Assembly (NCBI GenBank): GCA_020631735.1
Contig: CM036159.1
Span: forward strand, 21,863,511-21,927,510
From: Saccharum officinarum
Lineage: Eukaryota > Streptophyta > Magnoliopsida > Poales > Poaceae
Reading direction: 5' to 3'
Length of the DNA stretch: 64,000 nt
The notes beneath the pieces were generated by a model that saw only the letters and a list, made by a program, of their open reading frames with translations, was not told the origin of the DNA and made no database searches. Made by a program: the position numbers and the translations under genes. This document shows, one piece after another, positions 12,701 through 24,071 of the stretch (positions within the stretch are counted from its first letter, which is position 1; every line of letters starts with the position of its first letter).

Positions 12701-13743
12701 GCCTGTGTTTCTAGACTTTGCAACTAACCGCATGCTTCGGTAAGCATAAGACCTCAGTGATGCCATCATGTGAACAGCCAACCGCGCACTGGGAGTGGAG
12801 AGATGGCGAGAGTAGTGTGTACCCTCGTGGCCAAGGGCTGGATTGGAGGCATACTGTACTCTCGGGTGGCGCTGGACCCGGTCATGTTTTGGAGGAGCCG
12901 AGTGAAGGTTGATATATGTCGGTTAGAGTCCTACATATGTCGTGTGGTTAGGGATCCCCAGCTAGGTATAATCGATTCAAATCGTCGTTGCTCCTCGGTT
13001 AAGGAGACTCGATCGCCTGACCTACATCGTAGTTAATAAGTGAAACATTGGTCGGAGAATAAGAAAGAAGTGATATGAATTATCTGATCTAGATTAGGAT
13101 TACTTACATTCTGTTAATGATTAATGCTGAAATAAAACATTAATCTTAAGGATTCACTATTAGTAGCTTTTATGCAAAAGAACTTTGATTCTTGTTGGAA
13201 CTTCACCTTCATTCCCCTCAGCCTGCATCTCGGAGTCTTCTCCACCCTTTTTGTCGATTAAGTCTTGTGGAGTACTTTTGTACTCAGGGTTTGTTGAACC
13301 CCTGTTGCAGATGCGCCTCATGAGCAGGTTTGTTTCGGACCTTGCTGCATGACCGTCTTTGCGGTAAGCGACGACGAGTAGTTTGTTTGGCTCTTGGGCA
13401 GAGCACCACGTTTTGGTGGTTTGTAATAAAGTTACTAATGTTACTCCACTACTATGGTTGTAATAACTAAACTTAAGGTTTATAAGTTTGGAACAAAGGG
13501 TTTGTAAACTTATGTTATGTAAGACTTCCACATTTCTACTATGATATAATTTATTATTTAAACTGTTGTAATATTGTAATGCCTCTGAAATGTGATCCTG
13601 CTCGGAAGATCGTGGATGATTCGGGTTTCCCGAGGACACCCGACAGACTTCTTAAGTTTTGTGATACCCATATATGGCTATTAGAGGTCTTTAAGACAAT
13701 GATGAGTACATGTGGACCATATAATTTAGGAGGTTCTGCCATA
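9704..13743 (+). mobile_element. 4.04-kb solo LTR (Ty3/gypsy-type) inside mudrA, copy 1
   Basis: Begins TGTAACACCCCTGGTG and ends TTCTGCCATA; in copy 2 the end is the canonical TTCTGCCACA. The 5-bp target duplication GTCAT flanks it (9699-9703 and 13744-13748), and the mudrA reading frame resumes exactly across it. No internal domain or second LTR is present, so it is a solo LTR of unusual length. Its first ~16 and last ~10 bases match the ends of the minus-strand LTR at 14177-24055, so the two are probably related families. Parts are AT-rich (about 10000-10700 and 11580-12080) and parts GC-rich (10750-11530). Confidence 0.9.
10898..10906 (+). promoter_or_regulatory. Probable TATA box of the solo LTR, copy 1
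   Basis: CTATATATT lies in a GC-rich part of the LTR, followed within about 30 bp by a pyrimidine-rich stretch (TCATCTTCAG), as expected for an LTR transcription start. The same motif is at 57535-57543 in copy 2. Confidence 0.5.
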
Positions 13744-13748
13744 GTCAT

Positions 13749-13977
13749 CTACCAAAACTCTGAGCCTGTTTACTAATTGCTTGCCAGGGAACAAAATAAC
13801 AGGATCTGTTGCATTGTAATGGTCTCTAAGATGTCCCATTACTTCAGGCAGAGAGATTTTGTCACGATATATGAATGACAGCTCCTCTTTTCCACCGAGA
13901 TAACGAAGCTTCTTCCCATCATTGAAAAACACACCACCAAAGTGAAATCGAACAACAAGAAATTCCAAAGGGTCCAT
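13749..13977 (-). pseudogene. mudrA-like transposase, N-terminal exon part, copy 1
   Basis: Starts at ATG 13975-13977 (protein begins MDPLEFLVVRFHFGG) just after a splice-acceptor-like sequence on the minus strand. It runs to VLVDD at the solo LTR insertion point. Across the LTR the frame continues as stop-ACLEMCQC at 9698. It is separated from the rest of mudrA only by the 4.04-kb LTR. The 5' leader and right terminal repeat of the MULE are cut off by the LTR at 14177. Confidence 0.8.
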
Positions 13978-16900
13978 TCCTATAGCAGAAAATAGACGCT
14001 CAGGGCTACGGATCATAGGTTTCGCACATGGCAACAACAAATCGTGAAAAAACTTCGGAGATCCATCCGTATTACACGCATAAATGGAGAAGGATTTAGT
14101 CGTACCTGATTGTCTTCGTCCTCTCCGTTTCAATCCTCCAAGCCCATAAGACTGTAGGGGCGACTATGGACGCGGGTGTGGCAGAATCGCCTAATCTAAT
14201 GCCCTCCCAAGAATACTCGTCTTCCGTTAGACACTAAGTACTCCGGGGAGAACACTAAATCATGTGATTCTGTCGAGCACACCGCAAGGGAGAACTCGAA
14301 GATCCACATTTTTACATCAGGATCACAAATGAGAGAGTAAAGCTTACAACATCCTTACAATTTCTTACATCACTTTTAGTACAATATTAGAGTAATTCAT
14401 TAAGTAGTTATAACATCGGACTATAAAATATTATCAGAGTTCAGCGGAAATGAAACCATTAATGACAAGTTAAACATTAACACGAAGACGTTTAAATGCA
14501 TAAAATGATAACAGATGGCTAGTATTTTCCTTGTAAAACTTTTAGTGAGAGTTTCATAAATAAATTCTACTCCGCATCGCAAAGGAAATCCTCACTGAGC
14601 CCACCAGGAGGTTTCCACACACAAGTGTCAGCTTAACAGCACCTGTCACCTGCAACAGGGTAGAACAAACCCTGAGTACTCAATTGTACTCCGCAAGACT
14701 TACCCGTCAGGAGAAAGTAAAAAGACTCCAACGATTATGCAAGGCTTTCTGGCTTGTGGGTTCTTGTTTGCGAGAAGCAGCGCTAAGAGTGTGTCCTTAA
14801 TTTCTTACTTTTAATAGCCGTATTTCATTTCTTATCCAACCTTCTATGTAAGCACCTAGGCTATAATCAAGCAAGAGTTGAGCAAACGGAATCATTTCTT
14901 CATCTTTCAACTGCCAGTTCTTACTACGATGCCAGAGCGTAGTCAAGCCGTACCGTCACGCAGAAACAGCGATTCGCGAATCAATATGCCCAGCTGGGTA
15001 CCCCGAAAAACACACGCCTCGCTTGTACCCTAGGCACAAGCAAGACCAACCCGTTCCCCTCCTGTCATGGGTTTCCAGGTCCCCGTCCAAACTTGGACTC
15101 CTAGCTCCCGTACTTGAGGCCCGGCCTCAATACGGTGCTAAGACCTCCACCTATCCCCGCCTCCAATCAGTCGGTCCGGAAAGAGCCAGAGCCCATGACA
15201 AGAGAGTAACAAGTCTTCCTAGCCCCCATCCGCTAGTATATGCTCGGGATAAGAAGATCTGTGACTTGAACAGGGTCCATGCAACGAATGGTCCTTAATT
15301 GACATAGGCGGAACAAATGCAACTAGAGCCCCGCTCTGTTGCCCAAACCAGGTCCAAGTCCATCCAATCTGTTCCGCCCGGTCTCCAATTATCCATGTAC
15401 ATTTATATTCCATTTGATAGTGGCATGATAATATTAACAATATTATAGTTCCTATCTCTCGCGAGTGACAGACAATCACTTGGCTTCTACCGGAATCCTA
15501 TAGCATAGCATGCTACACGTCCCTATCATACTAGTGAGACTCATGGGATCAGGATATATATATGCAAGTGGGTTTCATTCAACTCCTTTAAACTTAATGC
15601 ACAAGCATAAAATAAAGTACAAAATAATAGGGGTTATGCACCGGGGCTTGCCTGGGTAAACATATAACTGGAAGTTAGCATTTCAACATGGTGGCATGAT
15701 CGTCAAGGCACCCTCCTTTCCACCACTCCAGTTGACTCCACGGTCCATCGATATCCCTATTGTGACATTCGCGGATGCAACGCGTAGATGCCATTAGATC
15801 ATGATAAATGCAACTAGGGACACGTAACGCTTCGCAAGCTAACGAGCTAATTCTACACACTAGGCCACGTACCCACATCATCGAAAGAGACATTATTCTC
15901 CAACCATTGCTTTGTCACACAGACCGAGGTGTCGGTTTATCATTTTATCGATTAAACGCATATATTCTAATTAAGGTTCATTAGCTACCCTAACACATTT
16001 GTTATTATGGAGCCACAAAAGTTACAGTGAATAGCTACTAATATTGGGGATTTAGTATATAATTTTCAAGGCCAACACTATCCCCATTTTCTTACAAAAA
16101 TTCTCTTAAGTTTATACTTAGCAAAATTAAGCATCTTAAAATAATTAACGAACTCCTAAGGATAATATACAACTATGTGGATAAGGTACACTAACAGTTA
16201 GATCATGATTTTATGTAACATCCCAGGTTTTCGGGTAACCAAAAATACGAGCTTTTTAAAATTTTTCTTACAATTGTGTGAAGAATGTAGCTTCTAGGTC
16301 AAACCCGAGTCTAACCCACTAACGAACCGTTGCAGGCATGTAGATTTGTTTGTAGGAGTGTTCCGGTGCTCTTGAGTTGTTCGTGTTTGAGTCTTCTCAG
16401 TTTTGGAGTGCACAAGTCCATAGCAATCACCTCTCGAATTCTTGATGAATTCATCTGTGAATCTTTATTGAAATTCACTTCCCAAATCTAACCACAAATC
16501 CCCACCTTGGATTCATTCCAAGTCCCTTTCCAAATCTCTTCCCAATCCCCTCCATGACCTCATGTCAAATATCGTCTCGAATCCCCTTCGAAATTTTCCC
16601 TCAAACTCCTTTCAAATTCCACTCTCGGGCTCACCGTTGAACGCAACTCAAATAGCGTTTGAACTCGTCACAAAGATTCCATGAAATTTCACTTCTTAAT
16701 CCCTTTTTCAAATCTCCCTCCAAATTTCCCTTAAATTTCCATCGTATTTTATCCCCTTAAAAACATAAATGGAAATCTCTTTCTTTTCCTTAGGCTCAAA
16801 CCCACTCAGCTGGCCTCTCCCTTCTCTTCTTACAGCCCAGCACGGCCTCCTGCCTGGCCCAGTTCGCCTCCCCACCCTTTTTCGCCGGCCCAAGGAAGAG

Positions 16901-17122
16901 CAGAGGCCCGGTAGGCCCACTAGGCGCACCCTTGCCTCCCCAACCCTAACGCGACTCTGATTCTAGGAGCCGCCGCCGCCGCTCGACATAGAGCGCCCGT
17001 GCCCACGCCACCTTTTGGGCATCAGTGCCTAGCTCCGCCTGTCGATGGTAGCCACGTGCCCCTCGGCACGCCTCCCAACAATCGCCGCCGTTCCTGTGCC
17101 CCTGGAACCCTAGCGCGCCGGG

Positions 17123-17130
17123 CTATAAAA
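17123..17130 (+). promoter_or_regulatory. Probable TATA box of the 5.29-kb LTR-like element
   Basis: CTATAAAA stands alone in a strongly GC-rich stretch about 0.9 kb into the element, where an LTR promoter would be expected. Strand follows from the TG...CA polarity of the element and is not independently proven. Confidence 0.45.
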
Positions 17131-18675
17131 TTAGAGCCGCCGCTACCCCAGTTCCCCATTCCAGAGCCGCCGCCACCCTCATCTCCTCCTCCACGTAGCT
17201 GCGTCGTGCCCTCTCGCTGCTCCGCAACGCCAGGGTACCACAGCCGTCGGGTGCCGCTACACCGTGGCCGTGCGGCCCTCCACCGCTTCGCCACATGGGC
17301 GCGCTCGTCGTTCCGCGCAACGCTATGGCAGCACCTCACCCTGCCATGCCGCGTCACCGCGACGCCGCGGCCGTGCCACGCCACCCCGTTGCCTCGCTGA
17401 GCCGAGCAGCAACCGCGGTGCTCTACTTCCTGTCACCATCGAGCACGCCACCTCGCCCACGATGTCGTACCTCTGCCCCAAGCCGCTACCGGCGTCTCGC
17501 CGTATCCGTGCCATCCCCGCCACGACGACGTGCCCATGTTTCCACCTCGTAGCGTCACCGACACGTCGCGCCCCTGCTCCGACGTCATCAAGCCGAAGAC
17601 CCCATGACGTCGGCCCTGCCGCGTCCACGATGCACCCTGCCATCCTCATCGAGCAGCAGCCGAACACCTGCTTCCACGGCCACACCTCACCTTCGTCCTC
17701 GAGGGCCATCGGTGAGCTGCCAACACCCAACTCCACTCTTTTCCCTTCTCGTCCTTGGCCTTGCCGTTCAACCATCTGAAACCGGCCATCGTGCCATCGT
17801 CTTTCACTGCTGTAGGAACAATGTGATCCTCACTGTGCCAATTGCCAGACTTCGCTGCACGTTTCGGTCACTGGTCATCATGTTCGTCGTCTTGTGTCCG
17901 GCCTTCGTGCCGTGATCTTCGTCTTGCAGGGCAGTTGCAATGCCGCCAGCCGTCATCGAATTTCTCGGTCGTGTCTAGCCCGAAGCGGCCCTTCACCATC
18001 AAGGTCGACCCTTTGAACCTAGTCGATGCCAATCTCGACGTCGGCAAGCCCTTGTTTTTCATATCATACTTGACATTCCATACTTGATCATATATATTTA
18101 TATATCATCATTCGTACTTACTACATGACCTATCTTTGTTGATCATATATTCTTGTCCATCTACATGATATCTCTATTTATTCTATGCATGTGTCGTGCC
18201 TTCACCGCCGATCTACCTATCTTTATCTATCTCTTGGCATCGGATAAGTGCTACTCCATCATTTGTGTTGTCGTGTTGTGGTTCTTGTGTGCTGTTCGTC
18301 TGTGTTTGTGGACCGTGCCTTCGAGCCGGTCGAGGGATCGTTCCTCATTCGGTAGTTCCAGTCGCGGGTTTGCCCTGCCATGGCCATAACACCGAGTGTA
18401 ACTCAATCCCTCCTGTTTTTAGTTGACTTGGTAAGCACCATGCCCGTTGCCCCCTTCTGCGGCTCTAGGACGTGGCCAACATGGGCTTGATATCGGTGCA
18501 CACCCTACCCGCACGTGATGAGCCCATCTTGACCTAGTCTATGAGAGGCGAACTAGGGGCGTTTGCCGTGGAACTTAACGAAGCCAACTCATGTAGGTTG
18601 AGCTCATGGCCGCGAGTCGCCTCACCATGGCCATCGGGCTCTACCTCTTTTTCTCTCATTCTTGTCCTAACCGAC

Positions 18676-19400
18676 TCGTATGCTTGTGCCACTTTGACCA
18701 TAGTGTTCTTTCGGATCTAGCGGTGACAACCGCATCGCTATGGACCTTAGGGATAGCCTTGTGCTGACTTAGTTGCACAGTCGTGGTGCCCTATGAGTTG
18801 GTTTGGATTGGGGAATCGTGCCTCTCTTTTTCCAACCTTCACGCGTCCCATGACGAGTTGGATGAAAGGGTGCAAATTCCATTGTTTCTTCTCTATTCTT
18901 TTGTTCTCAACCCCATCGATCTAGTGAAATGTGGGATGAGCTCTTCGCTTGTTCGGTGTTTGTTGCTTCCTTGATTCCATTCCTTCGATTCCCGTCGTTT
19001 GCTATGGTGTGTGGATCAAAGGAAGGGAGTCCCGTGTCTCTTCTGCCTTTTGCTCTTCGTGCTCAAGCCCTTGTATGTTTGTACCTTCTTTGACCGTAGC
19101 ATTTCTATGGTTCTCACGGTGACAACCGCACCGCTCTGGACCCTAGAGATGTCTTAGTGCATTTAGTGCACCTAGGCCTTGGTACCCTACTAGTAGCTTG
19201 AGCACTCGTGTTCTTTTGTGTGTCACTTCTCTCCGATGCCCCACCTTTCGTCATGGCGTGTGTATTGGAAGAGGTAGAACACCTCTCTTCTCTTCTCCCC
19301 CGTTCCATCCTCTCTTAGTTCTAGTCAATTGCAATGGCGTGCGGGCTAAGAGAGATCGGGACTGCAGTAGCCGCTCCTTCCGGTTCCCGTTGTTTCCCCC
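18676..19400 (+). repeat. Diverged tandem repeat inside the 5.29-kb insertion
   Basis: Two units of roughly 390 bp share blocks such as GGTGACAACCGCA-CGCT-TGGACC (near 18722 and 19119), then GCAC-GT-GTG/CTTGGTACCCTA and CCA-CTTTCGTCATG/CGCGTCCCATGACG. Unit borders are approximate. This is probably an internal LTR duplication. Confidence 0.5.
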
Positions 19401-22400
19401 GTGACGTTCGGATCGGAAGCCGCGAGCCGTGGTGTTTGCTTAGGATGGGCTAGGGCCTATACCATTTCCATTTAAGCCATACAGGTCGACACGATCGGCC
19501 CAGGAAGTATTGGCTAGGCTAAGGCTTAAGCTCGTGCTTGGTAAAACACCACCCGTGTTTCTTTGGCCCAGGGATCGGACATCCGTCGAGAGGGCTAAGT
19601 CGCTCTTCCTTTTGTGTTCTTTCGGTGTAGTTGTTCTTTCTGTGCCGTGTTGTCTCTCTTTTCGTAGTCTTTCTAGGTCTAGTGGTCTGATTGCTCTTTT
19701 TCTTGTCACTGTATCGAGGTTGTTGCGTCAAGGATAGTGATGTTCAGATCAGGACTGTTGGAGGAAGGACATGCAGATGGAGGTAGGACCATGGAGGAGT
19801 ACGACTATAAGTGCACCGAGGATCTCGGATATGACTTTTAATAGGTGTTCCATGTCCCACCCAACCTCGTAGAACCTATTAGACATGCTACATATAGATG
19901 CTAGTGCTTTACTTTCTTGCAATTGAACTGTGATAGGTTGCATGGTAGATTGCTTGTAAGCCATTACCTTGTCGCAACCTATTCCCCTGCACACCCGCTG
20001 TTAGGCTAGACGCTCACATTCTACTTACTATTTTACTTTCACTACGCATTATACCTTTGATGTGATGCTTGGTGAAGGAATAACGTGAGTGGATAAGGAA
20101 CGTGGTGCCGATAACTTGGTAAAACTGGATAATAAACTTGGGGAGATCTTGGCGTGCGTTTTGGGTGTGTGGTGAGGGTTGAGTCGATCGGACAGGATCC
20201 TACGACGAGTCTTTGGGGCAAGTCATGCCGGAGGGGTGCGACCTGGGCATCCCTCAAGAGAGGTACCTATGGCGGGTGCACGGTGAGCAGACGGGGTGTT
20301 GGTTATCCCCGGTGGAGGTGCCGTCGAGGCACGGGGTGTTGGTTATCCCCTTGAGAAGATATCCTGTCTGGTCCCCTTAAGGACTGGTATGTCTTGAGAA
20401 CCGGAATCATAGGACCCTTCGTGCACACCACTCGCTCCCGATGGACGGGAGACGATTACCCGACTGACTAGGGTGGTGCCACTACTACTAGGTTGAAAGG
20501 TGATAGTGTAGGGAGGTACGGGCATGGGGGCCCACACCCTCCTAAGACAGCGTAGTGACCTTAGGGGCCCGGTACTATGTCTCATAGTCTCAGCGTTTCG
20601 GTGGACGCCGAGGTGGCCCAGGGCTGAGTGGTAGGGTGGTACCGTACCGGTTGGGAGGCAGTCGGCATCAGCCTAGATGGGGCACCGCCGATGATGGTGA
20701 TCTTGTGGATTTCTAGGTGTACACGCTCTACAGAGTTGATCGATCTATACGTATAGCCACGTCCGCGGATATGGACATTCCTATGACCTACGCTTCACTT
20801 GATTAGAGAGAGGAGTCCTTTCTACCTTTCCCCTGGTTGTGGTGTTGGATCCGGCTTCGGCTGTTGAGGCAAGGTACGAGCGGGAGTCATCCTTGCCGCC
20901 TAGAGAGTGTGAGAGTGTGGTGAGATGTGTGTGATGGGATGGGAGAACGTGTGGTTGAGATGTGCTAAAACTTGATAAACTTTTATTATAAAATCTTGTT
21001 GAACTTGCATAGGAAACCTACAGCCATAAATAGGCCTTTTCCTTTACCCTTGCATTCCACTTTCCACAAAGCATACGTAAAAAGCATAGGGTGGGAGACA
21101 GTGGCCAGTACAAATCGTACTGATAGATTTTGGACAGGTCTAGACGGAATCTACGACAACCAAGAGGACTTGGATTAGGTGGTCTCGTTCCTACGCTCGA
21201 GTTTGGTTCAGAAGATGAAGTCCACGCCGCTGACATTCTACGCCAACTCTGATGATTGTCGTGAAGGAGGAGCCTTCACCTACTGATGCGCTACAACTAC
21301 TCTGATGAAGACGTGTGTGTTTCCGCTAGAATACAATGTAATAGATGTGTTAACCAGTGTTATAAAGTCTTGTAACTTGTAATTCTATGATGTATGACTA
21401 TGATATCAGCTGATAATTAATAATGTGATGGATTGCTCTCGTGATCTACTACATTATAAATCGTATCTGTGGATTTTCCCTTCGAGGAAAATCGAGGTCG
21501 TTTCATTTTAGGAAGCTAACAAAATTGGTTTCACAATTTTTGGGGCTTCTATACTACTTTATATTGATTTAACAAGTTTACAACATTATTAGAAAAGGAA
21601 AACTAATTTACTATGCTGGAAAAGAGAGAGAGAGCCAGCGCCAGACATTCGGCCCAGCGGCCCAACGCGGGTGCGGCCGCACGCAGTCGGGCGGCCCAGC
21701 AAGCGGCCCAAGCCGGGAGCCCGTGCCCGAGCTTGCGCTTAAGCAATGGAGCCCCTAGACTAGCAGGTTATTATGCAGCGCCCGTGAGCACTATTACACT
21801 AGAGTAGAGGTTTGCGTTAAGAACCCTAAAGTACCTCATCTTCGCAAAGGGGCAGTCCCTGTCATCCCTGCGCCGACGGCGCGGCTCCGGGCGGCACCGG
21901 GCGATTCCATCGGCCACCAGGAGGTCGCTATGGCGCACAAGGCGGGCCGACGAGCATCTAGGAACAGAAGTGTAGCCCTAGACGGTGATTTGGTGGCTAA
22001 CGGGGCACTACCGCGATCTGGCCCCGGTGACGGGCGGAAACAGCGCCTCTCCAGCGATGGCGAGGCCGTTCCGGCGCTTCTAGGCTCCGACGAGGCAAAA
22101 TAGCTGGTGCTTGAGCATGAGCGACTTACCCCAAATGCAACTATGCTGACAGTTGAAACGGAGGGATGCGGAGGAGAACCGGCCGCACGCAAGCAGCTAG
22201 GCTGCGCGTGCTCCAAGGTTGGCACCACCGCGTCACCTCAACAACGGCGAGGTCACTGGCCGAACCAAGGGAAGCACAAGCATCGGGACGTCAATAGAAG
22301 TAAATCAGCACGAGGACTTGAACCAATTCCAAGGATAGGAGTTTACCCCCAACCGACCAGAGCATTCGACCGGAAATGACCGCCGACGGGGAAACTCCAA

Positions 22401-24055
22401 ACTCCGCTTTCGTAGGTGCACGACCGTAGCCCGATGATAGTGGCGTGGCTAAGTAACTTCCATGGCAAGTCGTAGGTGAATGGAATCGGACTGTAATCGT
22501 CCGAGCTATAAGAAGTTGGGAATCGAATGCAGCCCTGCCATAGAACACGAAGGTACTCTGCTGCGCCATGCGGTGGAGGGTAGCGACGGCTTAGGGGGGG
22601 ATTCGGTTGGAGACCTATGTTGGCTCACCCACAAAGCCAGCGATCGCGGAGCGAGGATAAGCACCATGAGCCCATCGGCTAGCGATAGGATGGGGCGGCC
22701 TTGACCTGGTGGGAGCATGCCGTGGGATAACGGGATGGGACGACTAGATGGCCTGATGGCGAAGCCACCGACGAGGTGAATTGACTTGAGGGGACCTCGC
22801 TCTGCCCAACAACGAGGACGCGGCTCAACAGCGGAGGCGACAAGGAAGGAAGGAGAGAGAAAAATAGAGCTCGGGCCCATCGCAACCAAGACGGGACACG
22901 GCGATGGCGGGACGCAAGCGTGCGGGCGCTGCAGGCGACAACATGCCATGCCTCCTAATGACGAGGCGACGGTGCGGGCAGAGGCAGGTAGCCGTGCACA
23001 GCGCCGCAGTCCGACGCGACCGCGAACGCACACCGCAGCTTGGCGGTGGCGGCCGACGGACGGCGTCGGTAGCGCAGCAGAGGAGCAGAGGCGGCAGCGA
23101 CCGGACTGCGACCGTGGCCAGGCCCGCGCGCGACAGAGGAGGCACCGCGCGCGATGGCCCCGCCACAGCGGCCCTGCGGCTGCACAGCCTCGCGAGGTGC
23201 TACTATGGCCAGCATAGCACGGGAGTGCCAGCCAGCCGGCCGGCCCCAGCATGGCAACGTGCACGCAAAAGGTGACCCCGAACACCGGTCGAACCCAAGC
23301 AGGAGTTGACGCGCACGGAAATTAAAGCGAGCTGAATGGCACCGACCGACACAACCGGATGCCCACCAACTCCCTAAGCTTAACGTCGACGCTGCCCGCT
23401 GTCTGGCAAAACAACCGCCAAGACCCAAGGGCAAAAGGAGAGGTAACCACACGGATGCCAACAAATGCTCGTCACCGACATCGCCGCATCGCGAACAACA
23501 CGTCCGCTCAGGAGGTTCACAGCGCGTTCTAGCGATCTTGAGAATTTCTTAAGAGAGCAACACGGCGACCAACTTGACTGCACTCGTACCCCGTCCAAGC
23601 ACATACTTAAAAGCAACCAACTATGGAAAAACTTGATGTGAGTGCTTAAGCATTTTCGTTGGAATTTAAACGTCGAAGTGGCATTGTCATTACCTTACTA
23701 TGTCATAGACGCGATCTAAGGTTAGGTAGGATTGAATTATGAATCCAATTTTTGAGCTTGCCAAAAGGTGGCTAACAATATTTATTCTCCAAACATGAAA
23801 GTTGCACTTTTATCTGCGGAACTTGCTCATAAACTTTACTTAAACACAATACTCAAGTTACATTTTATTTTTGTTTATAAAAATTATTTTTTTTCACGCT
23901 AACAATTAAAGATACCCATTCCTCATATACGCATATTTTATTCAGAGTTTCATTACCAGTGGTACGCACTAAATAATTCAACTTAGGTTTTTGATTTGAC
24001 TCCTCTCAGGTATAATCTGGGTGCTAAGCACGCTCGTAACACCAGGGGTGTTACA

Positions 24056-24071
24056 ACCAACCCCCTTAAAA
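24056..24071 (-). other. Polypurine tract next to the 3' LTR
   Basis: On the minus strand TTTTAAGGGGGTTGGT lies directly before the LTR start TGTAACACC. Just upstream is GGGACGAGATTC, a sequence commonly seen at this place in plant gypsy elements. It would prime plus-strand DNA synthesis. Confidence 0.75.

Larger units (their letters stand above)
5140..14176. mobile_element. Two-gene Mutator-like element (MULE), copy 1, interrupted and truncated
   Basis: The visible left end is at about 5140, starting GGATTAAGTCCACTTTTGAC, a MULE-type terminal sequence. It carries a plus-strand GRF zinc-finger gene (5548-6269) and a convergent minus-strand mudrA-like transposase (6785-9698 plus 13749-13977). 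A 4.04-kb solo LTR (9704-13743, target duplication GTCAT) splits mudrA. A second LTR element begins at 14177, before the expected right terminal repeat, which is therefore not in this window. Both genes carry stops, so the element is dead. The convergent arrangement recalls mudrA/mudrB of maize MuDR. Confidence 0.8.
16214..21505 (+). mobile_element. 5.29-kb solo-LTR-like insertion, present only in copy 1
   Basis: Begins TGTAACATCCCAGG and ends GTCGTTTCA (TG...CA). It is flanked by the 5-bp duplication TTTTA (16209-16213 and 21506-21510). Copy 2 has the uninterrupted site with a single TTTTA at 62852-62856, so both borders are exact. I find no second LTR, primer binding site or retroviral domain, so it behaves as a solo LTR, near the upper end of known plant LTR sizes. 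It has an AT-rich start, a GC-rich block (about 16950-17900) behind a TATA-like box, and an internal diverged tandem repeat at about 18680-19400. Several GC-rich ORFs (up to ~170 codons) show no recognisable domain. Confidence 0.85.
1..22652. repeat. Large direct duplication, copy 1
   Basis: This segment is repeated in the same orientation at 46597-64000, and by eye the match is about 99%. Landmarks shared in order are MRS2-A exons, the 113-bp MITE, the GRF gene, mudrA, the 4.04-kb solo LTR and the long-LTR gypsy-type LTR. Main differences are a 44-bp intronic stretch absent here near position 629, scattered substitutions and 1-4 bp indels, and a 5292-bp insertion present only here (16214-21505). 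The left end of the copy lies outside the window. It could be a true segmental duplication or two haplotypes joined in the assembly. Confidence 0.97.
14177..24055 (-). repeat. 3' LTR of the minus-strand element, containing a nested insertion
   Basis: Minus-strand LTR from TGTAACACCCCTGG (at 24055) to TTCTGCCACA (at 14177). The interval 16214-21505 is a later insertion. In copy 2 the same LTR, without that insertion, runs from 60817 past the window end. Positions 21506-24055 are the remaining LTR 5' half, GC-rich at about 21600-23600. Long ORFs there follow composition and resemble no protein I know. Confidence 0.85.

Noticed and set aside
16999..19709. Many ORFs of 60-170 codons in the 5.29-kb insertion
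   Set aside because: They overlap on both strands in GC-rich LTR-like sequence, show low-complexity Pro/Arg/Ala composition and have no domain I recognise.
22506..23464. ORFs up to 259 codons on the minus strand within the LTR
   Set aside because: Several frames on both strands are open at once in high-GC sequence, and the region is LTR by its position and ends. No homologue recognised.
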